The position numbers and the translations under genes are program-made. Under the pieces are notes generated by a model. The model searched no databases. It was not told the origin of the DNA and saw only the letters and a list, made by a program, of their open reading frames with translations. From contig NZ_CP166850.1 of NCBI RefSeq assembly GCF_041346945.1, forward strand, positions 4,216,001-4,280,000: a DNA stretch of 64,000 bases. The letters run 5' to 3'. Numbering within the stretch: position 1 is the stretch's first letter; each line of letters opens with the position of its first letter. Below are positions 1 to 8,331 of the stretch, piece by piece. The DNA is from Amycolatopsis sp. cg9 (GTDB taxonomy: Bacteria; Actinomycetota; Actinomycetes; Mycobacteriales; Pseudonocardiaceae).

Positions 1-816
1 GCGCGGCTGACCGCGATGAAGCTGTTCTCCGACCGCGCCGTCGACTACTTCCGCAGCGCGACCGCCGACGACCGCCGCTACCTGCTGTTCAACCCGATCA
101 CCAAGATGAAGGTGACGACCGAGGCGCAGAAGGTGATCGGCCTGGTCGCCGACGTCGTGGCGGCCAAGGGCTTCGAAGCCGACACCTACCTGGCGATGTC
201 CAAGAACGACATCGACGGCCTCCCGAAGCTCGAAGGCACGGTGGCCGTGAACCTCGCGCTGATCGCGAAGTTCATGCCCGCGTACCTGTTCGCGCCGCAG
301 GAGTACGCGCCGGTCGGCACCCGCACCGACGCCGCGGACGACGAGTTCCTCTTCCGCCAGGGCCCGGCGCGCGGCCTGTCGAAGGTCCGGTTCCACGACT
401 GGAAGACCGCGTACGCCGACGCCGCGCACATCCCGAACGTCGCGCTGTTCACCGAGCAGGCTGGCTACCTGGTCAAGCTGCTCACCGAGGCGGCGCCGGA
501 CGAGGCGCAGCAGGCCGACCTCGACTTCGGGCTCGCGCTGACCGAGCTGTTCACGCTGATCGTGTACGGCCAGCTGGTCCTGGAGCAGGCCCGGATCACC
601 GGCCTGTCCGACGAGGTCACCGACCAGATCTTCGCGGTGCTGGTGCAGGACTTCAGCGCCGCGGCGGTGGACCTCAACGGCAAGGCGAGCTCGACCGAAG
701 CCCAGCAGGCGATCGCGCTGGCGGCGCTGCGGAAGCCGGTCGTCGACGCCGCGCGGTTCGAGAACGTCTGGGCGCGGGTGCGGGAGCTCTCCGGGGTCTA
801 CGCTATGACCCCGTGA
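1..816 (+). CDS. Acyl-CoA dehydrogenase family protein, C-terminal part (5' end outside window)
   Basis: The reading frame is open from base 1 (five codons precede the first ATG at 16), so this is the end of a longer gene. The visible part, about 271 residues, is mostly helical. It resembles the C-terminal half of the 550-600-residue actinobacterial FadE-like acyl-CoA dehydrogenases, including the run LLFNPITKMKV and the segment GLPKLEGTVAVNLALIAKFM. Such flavoenzymes oxidise acyl-CoA to enoyl-CoA in beta-oxidation-like pathways. The FAD- and substrate-binding N-terminal half cannot be checked here. The stop codon overlaps the next gene by 4 bases, suggesting one transcript with the two following genes. 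Confidence 0.72.
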   Translation, partial: ARLTAMKLFSDRAVDYFRSATADDRRYLLFNPITKMKVTTEAQKVIGLVADVVAAKGFEADTYLAMSKNDIDGLPKLEGTVAVNLALIAKFMPAYLFAPQEYAPVGTRTDAADDEFLFRQGPARGLSKVRFHDWKTAYADAAHIPNVALFTEQAGYLVKLLTEAAPDEAQQADLDFGLALTELFTLIVYGQLVLEQARITGLSDEVTDQIFAVLVQDFSAAAVDLNGKASSTEAQQAIALAALRKPVVDAARFENVWARVRELSGVYAMTP

Positions 817-1262
817 TGGCGAGGAAGTACCGGCTGGGCGTGACGCGGAAGGCCGCGAACGTCGTCGTGACGGCGTTGCTGGCGCGCGGGATCCCGGTCA
901 CGGGTGGCACGGGGTTCCTGCTGACCACCCGCGGCCGGCGCACCGGCGTGGACCGGACCACTCCGGTCAACGTCCTCGACGTCGGCGGCGAGCGCTGGCT
1001 CGTCTCGCCGTACGGGCAGGTCGGCTGGGTGCACAACCTGCGCGCCGACGCCACCGCCCGGCTCCGGCGCGGCCGCACGCGCGAGACGTGGGAGGTCGAG
1101 GAGGCCGACGCCGCCACGGCCGGGCCGGTGCTGCGCGCCTACGTCCGCAAGATCCCGGTGACGGCGCCGTTCTTCGACGCGAAGCTCGGCGACCCGGCGG
1201 AGACCTTCGCCGCGGAAGCCGATCGACACCCGGTGTTCCGCTTGGCAAGATCAAGAGCGTGA
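813..1262 (+). CDS. Nitroreductase/deazaflavin-dependent oxidoreductase family protein (DUF385-like)
   Basis: About 149 residues. The fold signature is of the split-barrel F420-dependent nitroreductase (Ddn/DUF385) family: GGTGFLLTTRGRRTG near residues 31-45, then a central LVSPYGQVGWVHNLRA segment. Members bind the deazaflavin F420 or flavin and reduce quinones or nitro compounds; the substrate cannot be told from sequence. GTG (813) and ATG (816) are adjacent candidate starts and both overlap the upstream stop. The stop in turn overlaps the GTG of the next gene, so the three genes look translationally coupled. Confidence 0.75.
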   Translation: MMARKYRLGVTRKAANVVVTALLARGIPVTGGTGFLLTTRGRRTGVDRTTPVNVLDVGGERWLVSPYGQVGWVHNLRADATARLRRGRTRETWEVEEADAATAGPVLRAYVRKIPVTAPFFDAKLGDPAETFAAEADRHPVFRLARSRA

Positions 1263-2026
1263 ACCGAGAGCGGGCGGCGGAGCTGATCTGGGACGCGTGG
1301 CAGACCGGTAAGCGCCTGGACGGGCTGCCGGACGACGCCCGCCCCCGCGACGCCGCCGAGGGCATGGCGGCCCAGACGGCCCTCGCCGAGCTGGCCGGCC
1401 CGGTGTCGGGCTGGAAGATCGCGGCGACGACCGTGTACGCCCGGCAGTACCTCGACGTCCCGGGCCCGCTGCCGGGCGCGGTGTTCGAGCGCTTCCACCA
1501 CACCGAGGGCGAACCGGTCCCGGCCGACACGATGACCATGGGCGTCGCCGAACCCGAGTTCGCGTTCCGCCTGAAGGCCGGCCCGGGCCCGTCGCCGTCG
1601 CTGACCGGCGTGCTCGACGCGGTCGACACGATGTTCCTGGCGGTGGAGCTGCCGGACAGCCGCTACACCGACCACCAGCACGCGGGCGGCCCCCAGCTGC
1701 TGGCGGACGTGGCCTGCGCGGGCCGCTTCGTCGAGGGAACCGCGGTCCCGGGCTGGCGCGACCTCGACCTCCCACGCAGGCAGGTGGTCCTGCACGCGAA
1801 CGGCGAGGAGTTTTCGCGCGGCAGCGGAAGCCTGGTACTGGGCGACCCGAGGCTGGCGCTGCACTGGCTGGCGATGGAGCTGCCCCGCCACGGCCTCGCG
1901 CTGCGCCCCGGCGACATCGTCACGACGGGAACGGCCACTCCGCCGTGCCCGATCCAGCCGGGCGGCGAAGTGGTGGCGGACTTCGGCGAGCTGGGCAGCG
2001 TGGCGGTGCGGTTCACTTCGCCTTGA
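1259..2026 (+). CDS. FAH-family 2-keto-4-pentenoate hydratase-like protein
   Basis: Chosen start is GTG 1259 in a GTGA overlap; the frame is open further upstream but that part is antiparallel noise within the preceding gene. The 255-residue product matches the MhpD/2-oxopent-4-enoate hydratase branch of the fumarylacetoacetate hydrolase fold. Recognisable parts are an N-terminal helical part, SGWKIAAT near residue 48, a metal-site-like EPEFAFRL near 95-102, and the closing GDIVTTGTATPP. These enzymes hydrate 2-oxo-dienoates from aromatic-ring cleavage. The exact substrate is unknown. Its 3' end overlaps the convergent NACHT gene by 14 bases. Confidence 0.72.
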   Translation: MNRERAAELIWDAWQTGKRLDGLPDDARPRDAAEGMAAQTALAELAGPVSGWKIAATTVYARQYLDVPGPLPGAVFERFHHTEGEPVPADTMTMGVAEPEFAFRLKAGPGPSPSLTGVLDAVDTMFLAVELPDSRYTDHQHAGGPQLLADVACAGRFVEGTAVPGWRDLDLPRRQVVLHANGEEFSRGSGSLVLGDPRLALHWLAMELPRHGLALRPGDIVTTGTATPPCPIQPGGEVVADFGELGSVAVRFTSP

Positions 2027-5000
2027 CCGTGACCAGGTCCATCCGGAAGCCGGTCACCCCAGCCAGCGCGCCCACGCAGGTCCGCTCCGCCAAGGTGGTG
2101 GGTGCCGACGTGACCCCGCAGTCGGTGAGGATGGTCGGTGACGTGTCCTCGATCTGCGCCAAGCTGACCGTCGGCAGGGTCTGCACCACCGGGCTGAGGA
2201 GCGGGACCTGGTCCGCGGCGACGATCACCTTCCCGCCGCCGCACCGGGAGAGCCGCTGCAGCAGCTGAGCGGTGGCGGTGGTTTTCCGCAGGTCGAACGT
2301 GAAAGCCCGGTTGTCGGCCCGGACCCGGTCGAGCGTGGCGCACTCCTGGTCGTCGATCCCGTCGGAGATGACGGGCGGTGCGGTGGTGGTCTCCGCATAC
2401 TCGAGCTCGTAGGCGACGAGTGCCTCGCGGTTGGCGTCGGCCAGCGCGCGGAAGTCCAGATCGGTGGTGGCGATGATCGCCCGGGTGCCGTACGAGCTGA
2501 GTTCCGACTTCCCGCCGTCGAGGTCGAGTGCCGTGAGGTGGGGTGAACCACCGAGGGTCAAAGTGAAGTATTCGAACGTCAGCCGGTTCGCGTCGACGCC
2601 CCTGAGGTCACCGATGTCCTTCTGCACGAACGTCACGCTGAGGTCGTTCTCGGAGGCTTGGTTCGCCTTGCGCAGCCCGGACAGGATCTCGCTCCACTCC
2701 GGTGCCCCGACGCGGTCCAGCTCACCCACGACCTTGAGGTTCTGCCCCGTCCCCGATTTCTCGGTCTTGAATTCGGTGAGGGTGTCGCGATCGGCCGGAC
2801 CGACCTCGAGATCCGTCCAGTCTTCGGCGGTCAAGGCGGTGAAACAGCCGGAGATGTCGCCGATCACGACCCGTTGCGCGCGGTCGTCGACCTGCCCGAT
2901 TCCCACGTGCCGGCAGTCGGCCGGCTCCACCGAGACGATCGCCACGACCGCGGAAGCCGCGACGACCACCGCCATCAGCGCGGGCAGGTGGTTCCACCGC
3001 CGGGAATCCGTCGGCTCGGGCTCGTGGGGGGCGGCGACCAGCCGCTCCTGCAGCCGTACGTGCCAGAACTGGTACGAGCTGCCCGAGACGCGGAGCAGCC
3101 CGCGGTCACGCGCGTCGGCCAGGAACTCCATCAGCTGCCACGGCAGCTCGCCGCGCCCCGCGAGCCGGAGCCGGGCCACGGCGAACCGGGGCCAGGCGCG
3201 GATCGTCAGGATGCCGAGTGCGAACAGCGTGCCGAGCAGGACGCTGATGACGATCAGCGACGGCAGGCCGTCCCAGCCCAGCGTCCACGGCACGTGGGTT
3301 TCGACCGGGGGACGGTTCAGGCGGACCACCGCCGGCAGGCCCAGGAGCAGTGCGATGCGCTGGCCGAGGTGCCCGCCGAGCGCCGCGGCGATGGTGGCGG
3401 CCAGCACGGCCGACGTCGCGACGATCAGCGCCGCCGCCCCGGCGGAAAACAACGCCGATCGGCGTTCCCGGCGGAACAAGCTCGTCGGATCAGGTGGGTC
3501 GGTGCGCCGCGGCCGCCGGACCAGCAGGTCAGTCCAGCCGACGGCGGCACCCGACACGAGGGACAGGGCGAGCAGGGCACCGAGCAGCGCGATCGATTCC
3601 GCGGTGTCCGCCGCGGTTCTCGTGTTGGTCCAAGTCAGCCAGAGCAGGAAGCCGGGGAGGAGGACCAAGATCGCCCCGGTGAGCGCCGCGAGCCCGGCGC
3701 GCTTGAGGTTGTGCTCCGCTTTCCGGTCCCGCCGGGCCGGCGTCCGGCGGCCGCCGGCCAGCCACAGCGAGGCCACCGCGGTCCCGAAGATCGTGCCGGG
3801 CAGGGTCGGCGATTTCAGTATTTCCTCGACGAGCCCGTGCGTGGCCTCGAAGTCCACGAAGTTGTCGGCGAGGAGCCCGGTGCCCAGCGTCGCGGCGAAC
3901 CAGACCGGCAGTCCCACGGCCACGGCGGCCCACGGAGAGAGTGTCCGGGACGCGAGCTGCCACCAGTTCAAATCGCGCTCGCCGTGCTTGTGCAGGTAGT
4001 TCGCCAGGTAGCTGAGCCATTGCCAGGCTTCGTCGGCCGACCAGCGATGCCGTCGTGAACCGGTCGCGTCCTCGGCGTACGCCGTCTTGATCATCGTGTC
4101 GATCAGGTGGTCCTCCACCGCGTGCCGGGTGTCGAACCGGGTCTGGTCGAACAACTCCGCCGGGTCGCGGCCGGCGTACGCCGCCTTGAACAGGGACAGC
4201 ATCAGCGGAGTGCCGAGCGCCGTCACGAACGGGCTGTGCTTCGCCTGTTCGACGTGGTTCACCGCCGCCTGCCAGGCCGGGTCCTGGTCCAGCTGGTCCT
4301 TGATGTCCGCGCGGCTGACCGGCCGGATCTCGACGACCGGTGCCCGCAGCAGTTTCGGGGCGCCGCCGGTGATTTCGTCGGTGTACTCGGCCGATCGGCA
4401 GGTCAGGATCAGCGGCTGGTGGTCGCCCTGCAGCAGGGTGTTGATCTTCCCGATCGCGCTGCGCCGCAGGTGCTCGGGGAGCTCGTCGAGGCCGTCGAGG
4501 ACCGGGAGGAGCCGCGGGCGGGCCAGCAGGGCGCGGGGCGTCTCCTCCTGGCCGCCGTAGTGGGTCGCCGCCAGCTCGTGGACCAGCCAGGAATCCAGCG
4601 ACTCCGTGACCGGGTCCCACGACGACAGCGAGAGGAACACGGGCACCGGCTTGCCGGGGGACCAGGCGCGCAGCAGGCCGGTGGTCAGCGTGATACCGAG
4701 GAACGTCTTGCCCGAGCCGGGTTCGCCGAGCACGATGAGCCGTCTGCTGGCGATCTCTTCGAAGGCGTCCGCGAGTTTCTTCGCGGCTTCGTCCGGGTTG
4801 TCGTCCAGCCGGCCGCTCAGCTTCAGCCGCACCTCGCCGACGGGGGTGGCACTGCCGAGCACCGACGCGGGGTCCGCGGTCAGCCCGGTCGCTTCCGCCC
4901 AGGTCAAGGGGATGGTCCGGGCGTCGCCGAACCGTTCTCGCCGGTGCCGGATCTCGCGGTCCCACTGTTCGAGCAGCCGGTCGACGAGGTCGGTGGCCGC

Positions 5001-5219
5001 CGCGTCGATCTGCAGCGGTGGTTCGGGGCGGCGCAGGACGAGCGCGAGCGTGACGAACGTCGTGACGAGGCTGAGCAGGACCCCGGCGATGCTGCTGTAC
5101 GCGTCGTTGTTCTCCAGCGAGTTCGTCAGGAGCACGAAGGCCACGACGCCGGTGACGGCGACAGCGGCGGCGACGGTCAGCCGGAAGAGCACGCGGCGCC
5201 GTCGTGGCGATACCGGCAT
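2013..5219 (-). CDS. Membrane-anchored NACHT-domain NTPase (STAND/NLR-like) with cysteine-enriched C-terminal region
   Basis: A 1068-residue protein. Two N-terminal membrane segments (about 12-32 and 42-62) precede a NACHT NTPase with Walker A GEPGSGKT at 165-172, Walker B LLPVLDGLDELP at 237-248 and sensor-like ILTCRS near 271-276. Several membrane segments follow (about 430-680). Next is a cytosolic-looking winged-helix-like end (RGLLRVSGSSYQFWHVRLQERL, about 706-727) and a last membrane segment near 745-765. The final 300 residues contain six cysteines, against one in the NTPase part, consistent with an extracytoplasmic disulfide-bonded domain. STAND NTPases act as signal sensors, often in programmed death or phage defence. 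The role here is unproven. The gene is monocistronic, with no partner effector alongside. Confidence 0.82.
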   Translation of the reverse strand: MPVSPRRRRVLFRLTVAAAVAVTGVVAFVLLTNSLENNDAYSSIAGVLLSLVTTFVTLALVLRRPEPPLQIDAAATDLVDRLLEQWDREIRHRRERFGDARTIPLTWAEATGLTADPASVLGSATPVGEVRLKLSGRLDDNPDEAAKKLADAFEEIASRRLIVLGEPGSGKTFLGITLTTGLLRAWSPGKPVPVFLSLSSWDPVTESLDSWLVHELAATHYGGQEETPRALLARPRLLPVLDGLDELPEHLRRSAIGKINTLLQGDHQPLILTCRSAEYTDEITGGAPKLLRAPVVEIRPVSRADIKDQLDQDPAWQAAVNHVEQAKHSPFVTALGTPLMLSLFKAAYAGRDPAELFDQTRFDTRHAVEDHLIDTMIKTAYAEDATGSRRHRWSADEAWQWLSYLANYLHKHGERDLNWWQLASRTLSPWAAVAVGLPVWFAATLGTGLLADNFVDFEATHGLVEEILKSPTLPGTIFGTAVASLWLAGGRRTPARRDRKAEHNLKRAGLAALTGAILVLLPGFLLWLTWTNTRTAADTAESIALLGALLALSLVSGAAVGWTDLLVRRPRRTDPPDPTSLFRRERRSALFSAGAAALIVATSAVLAATIAAALGGHLGQRIALLLGLPAVVRLNRPPVETHVPWTLGWDGLPSLIVISVLLGTLFALGILTIRAWPRFAVARLRLAGRGELPWQLMEFLADARDRGLLRVSGSSYQFWHVRLQERLVAAPHEPEPTDSRRWNHLPALMAVVVAASAVVAIVSVEPADCRHVGIGQVDDRAQRVVIGDISGCFTALTAEDWTDLEVGPADRDTLTEFKTEKSGTGQNLKVVGELDRVGAPEWSEILSGLRKANQASENDLSVTFVQKDIGDLRGVDANRLTFEYFTLTLGGSPHLTALDLDGGKSELSSYGTRAIIATTDLDFRALADANREALVAYELEYAETTTAPPVISDGIDDQECATLDRVRADNRAFTFDLRKTTATAQLLQRLSRCGGGKVIVAADQVPLLSPVVQTLPTVSLAQIEDTSPTILTDCGVTSAPTTLAERTCVGALAGVTGFRMDLVTVKAK

Positions 5220-5307
5220 GGGGCGGCCTGCCTCGGGGTCGGGAACGTGACGTCCTCCTGAGTCGCCGCGCGGCGGTTCCGTGCAACACCCTGGCTAAGG
5301 TGATCAG

Positions 5308-5721
5308 GTGAAAACACTCCGTCCCGGCTTCCTGGTCCTCGCCGTGCTCGTCGGGGCGCTCGACGCCGGGTTCTGGTGGTTCGCGCGCGGGCAGCACCAG
5401 ACGAGCGCGCGGATCGGGTTCCTCGTCGCCTTCGTGCTCCTGCTGGCGCTGCTCGCGCTGGCCGCCGGGCTGGTGCGCTGGGAGGTCGCGGCGCCGCTCG
5501 GGGCCGCGTCGACGTCGGGCCTGCTGTTCGTGGGCGCGGCGGCGATCTTCAGCGTCGGCTTCGGGTTCCTGCTGCTGGCCGTCGTGGAGGCGGCGCTCGT
5601 CCGGCGGCTGGTGCTGGCCGACTCGCCGGCCGGGTGGCGCAACGGAACCGGGGTGATCAGCTCGGCGGCGGCCGTCGTGCCGGTGGCGTTGTTCGCGATC
5701 GGGCTCTTCGCGCTCCGCTGA
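5308..5721 (+). CDS. Small integral membrane protein of unknown function
   Basis: A 137-residue protein starting at GTG 5308, with about four hydrophobic segments (near 7-25, 35-57, 65-95 and 113-135) and short charged loops (RGQHQTSAR, VRRLVLADSPAGWRNG). I do not recognise a family. It is divergent from the NACHT gene (88-base gap) and convergent with tex, from which a strong hairpin at 5760-5796 separates it. Codon use looks like that of the neighbouring genes. Confidence 0.65.
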   Translation: MKTLRPGFLVLAVLVGALDAGFWWFARGQHQTSARIGFLVAFVLLLALLALAAGLVRWEVAAPLGAASTSGLLFVGAAAIFSVGFGFLLLAVVEAALVRRLVLADSPAGWRNGTGVISSAAAVVPVALFAIGLFALR

Positions 5722-5759
5722 GCCGTTTCGGTCGGTACCCCGGCCACGGCTGAAACGCC

Positions 5760-5796
5760 GTGAGGGCCACCTCGAGGAACTCAAGGTGGCCCTCAC
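5760..5796. terminator. Bidirectional hairpin between convergent genes
   Basis: A perfect 13-bp inverted repeat (GTGAGGGCCACCT at 5760-5772 and its complement at 5784-5796) with an 11-base loop. It lies between the ends of the membrane-protein gene and tex, so it could terminate both. No T-run follows on either side. Confidence 0.7.
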
Positions 5797-5807
5797 GAAC
5801 TATCGCG

Positions 5808-8189
5808 TTACTTGCCGAACCCGGCCCGGCGAAGCGCGTCCGCCATCGAGCCGCTGCCGCCGCCGGAGTTCCCGCCCCGGCCGCCGCCACCGCCGCGCTG
5901 GCCGCCGCCCGAGCCGGAACCGCCGCGGCGCTGGCCGCCACCGCCGCCGCCCTGGCCGCGGTCGCGCTGGCCGCCGCCACCGCCGCCGCGGTTGCCCGAC
6001 GGGGCACCCGGCTCGTCGTCCAGGCGCAGCGTCAGCGAGATCCGCTTGCGCGGCACGTCGACGTCCAGCACCTTCACCTTCACGATGTCCCCGGGCTTCA
6101 CGACCTCGCGGGGGTCCTTCACGAAGTTCTTCGACAGCGCCGAAACGTGCGCCAGGCCGTCCTGGTGCACGCCGACGTCGATGAACGCGCCGAACGCGGC
6201 CACGTTCGTCACCACGCCCTCCAGCCGCATCCCGGGCTTGAGGTCGCCGATCTTGTCCACGCCCTCCGCGAACGTCGCCGTCTTGAACGCCGGGCGGGGG
6301 TCGCGGCCCGGCTTGTCGAGCTCGGCCAGGATGTCCGTCACCGTCGGGAGGCCGAACGTGTCGTCCACGAACTCGGCCGGCTTCAAGGCGGACAGCGTCC
6401 GCGTGTTGCCGATCAGCGCCCGCAGGTCCGTGCCCGTCTTCGACAGGATCCGCCGGACCACCGGGTAGGCCTCCGGGTGCACCGACGACGAGTCGAGCGG
6501 GTCGTCGCCGTCCGGGATCCGCAGGAAGCCCGCGCACTGCTCGAACGCCTTCGGGCCGAGCCGCGCGACCTCCTTGAGCGCCATCCGCGAGCGGAACGGG
6601 CCGTTCGTGTCGCGGTGCGAAACGATGTTCTCCGCCAGTCCCGTCGTGATGCCCGAAACGCGGGTCAGCAGCGGCGCCGAAGCCGTGTTCACGTCCACGC
6701 CGACCGCGTTCACGCAGTCCTCGACCACCGCGTCGAGCGAGCGCGACAGCGAAACCTCGGACAGGTCGTGCTGGTACTGCCCGACGCCGATCGACTTCGG
6801 GTCGATCTTCACCAGCTCGGCCAGCGGGTCCTGGAGCCGCCGGGCGATCGAGACCGCGCCGCGCAGCGAGACGTCCATGTTCGGCAGTTCCTGCGAAGCG
6901 AACGCCGACGCCGAGTACACCGACGCGCCCGCCTCGGAGACCACGGCCTTCGTCAGCTTCAGCTCGGGGTGCTTCTTGATCAGTTCCTGGGCCAGCTTGT
7001 CGGTCTCGCGCGACGCCGTGCCGTTGCCGATCGAGATCAGGTCCACCTTGTGCCGCGCGGCCAGCGCCGCCAGCTCGGCGATCGACTGGTCCCACTTGTT
7101 CGCCGGCTGGTGCGGGTAGATGACGTGGGTGTCGACGACCTTCCCGGTCGCGTCCACGACGGCCACCTTGACGCCGGTGCGGAAGCCCGGGTCGAGGCCC
7201 ATCGTGGCGCGGGTGCCGGCCGGCGCGGCGAGCAGCAGGTCGCGCAGGTTGGCCGCGAACACGCGGACGGCGTCGTCCTCGGCCGCCTGGCGCAGCCGCA
7301 TCCGCAGGTCGATGCCCAGGTGCAGGAGGATCTTGGTGCGCCACGCCCAGCGCACGGTGTCGCCGAGCCACTTGTCGCCCGGGCGGCCCTGCTGCGCGAT
7401 GCCGAACTTCGCGGCGATGCGGTGCTCGTAGTCGGTCGGGCCGACCTGCGGCTCGTCCGAAGGCTCCTCGGGCGCCATCGTGAGGTCGAGGACCTCCTCC
7501 TTCTCGCCGCGCAGCATCGCGAGGATCCGGTGCGAGGGGAGCTTGGTGTACGGCTCGGAGAAGTCGAAGTAGTCGGAGAACTTCGCCCCTTCCTCCTCCT
7601 TGCCCGAGCGGACCTTGGCGACCAGGTGGCCTTGGCCCCACATCTTCTCGCGCAGGTCGCCGATGAGGTCGGCGTCCTCGGCGAAGCGCTCGACGAGGAT
7701 CGCGCGGGCGCCGTCGAGGGCCGCCTGCGCGTCCGCCACGCCCTTGTCCGCGTCGACGAAGACCGCGGCCGCGGCGTGCGGGTCGGTCGTCGGGTCGTTC
7801 AGCAGGCCGTCGGCCAGCGGCTCGAGACCCGCTTCGCGCGCGATCATGGCCTTCGTGCGGCGCTTCGGCTTGTACGGGAGGTAGATGTCCTCCAGCCGCG
7901 ACTTCGTGTCCGCGGCGAGGATCGAGGCTTCGAGAGCCTCGTCCAGCTTGCCCTGGCTCCGGATCGACTCGAGCACGGCGAGCCGGCGCTCGTCGAGTTC
8001 CCGCAGGTAGCGCAGCCGCTCTTCGAGCGTGCGCAGCTGCGCGTCGTCGAGCATGCCGGTGACTTCCTTGCGGTAGCGCGCGATGAAAGGCACGGTCGAC
8101 CCGCCGTCGAGCAGCTCGACGGCGGCCTTGACCTGTCCTTCGCGCACGCCCAGTTCTTCGGCGATCTTCTGCTCGACCGACACGCTCAC
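5808..8189 (-). CDS. tex: Tex family S1 RNA-binding transcription accessory protein
   Basis: Start taken as the GTG at 8189 ([14 protein letters not shown]), which fits the family N-terminus; the frame continues 18 codons upstream to an ATG. The 793-residue product has the Tex N-terminal domain with the conserved [13 protein letters not shown], a YqgF/RNase H-like part ([19 protein letters not shown] near residue 328), and HhH repeats with [13 protein letters not shown]. An S1 RNA-binding domain follows ([21 protein letters not shown]). Tex binds RNA and associates with transcription. Unusually the last 60-65 residues form a Gly/Arg-rich tail (repeated [10 protein letters not shown]) before the conserved [12 protein letters not shown] end, probably an added flexible RNA-binding tail. 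Confidence 0.93.
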   Translation of the reverse strand: MSVSVEQKIAEELGVREGQVKAAVELLDGGSTVPFIARYRKEVTGMLDDAQLRTLEERLRYLRELDERRLAVLESIRSQGKLDEALEASILAADTKSRLEDIYLPYKPKRRTKAMIAREAGLEPLADGLLNDPTTDPHAAAAVFVDADKGVADAQAALDGARAILVERFAEDADLIGDLREKMWGQGHLVAKVRSGKEEEGAKFSDYFDFSEPYTKLPSHRILAMLRGEKEEVLDLTMAPEEPSDEPQVGPTDYEHRIAAKFGIAQQGRPGDKWLGDTVRWAWRTKILLHLGIDLRMRLRQAAEDDAVRVFAANLRDLLLAAPAGTRATMGLDPGFRTGVKVAVVDATGKVVDTHVIYPHQPANKWDQSIAELAALAARHKVDLISIGNGTASRETDKLAQELIKKHPELKLTKAVVSEAGASVYSASAFASQELPNMDVSLRGAVSIARRLQDPLAELVKIDPKSIGVGQYQHDLSEVSLSRSLDAVVEDCVNAVGVDVNTASAPLLTRVSGITTGLAENIVSHRDTNGPFRSRMALKEVARLGPKAFEQCAGFLRIPDGDDPLDSSSVHPEAYPVVRRILSKTGTDLRALIGNTRTLSALKPAEFVDDTFGLPTVTDILAELDKPGRDPRPAFKTATFAEGVDKIGDLKPGMRLEGVVTNVAAFGAFIDVGVHQDGLAHVSALSKNFVKDPREVVKPGDIVKVKVLDVDVPRKRISLTLRLDDEPGAPSGNRGGGGGGQRDRGQGGGGGGQRRGGSGSGGGQRGGGGGRGGNSGGGSGSMADALRRAGFGK

Positions 8190-8268
8190 TCCAACACGCT
8201 CCCGCTTCGCCTGGCTCCGATCGTCACATTCTGCCGTTTCCACCGCCCCGACTTTCGGATGGGGCTCC

Positions 8269-8297
8269 TTGACAATCAGATTGGTCTAGTCCATTTT
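8269..8297 (+). promoter_or_regulatory. Chitinase promoter with DasR-like dre operator
   Basis: TTGACA (8269-8274) is followed after 17 bases by CATTTT (8292-8297), a plausible -35/-10 pair. Inside the spacer and overlapping the -10 lies ATTGGTCTAGTCCATT (8280-8295), which matches the DasR-responsive element (consensus about ACTGGTCTAGACCAGT) at 13 of 16 positions. DasR is the GntR-family N-acetylglucosamine regulator that controls chitinases in Streptomyces. The site position predicts repression relieved by amino-sugar phosphates. Confidence 0.72.
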
Positions 8298-8331
8298 GTG
8301 GTGACCTGCCTCACCACAGCGGAGGTCTTCC

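Noticed and set aside
1088..1258. Longer start for the FAH-family gene
   Set aside because: The extra 57 codons lie inside the preceding gene and are Arg/Gly-rich; GTG 1259 gives the family N-terminus and a GTGA overlap.
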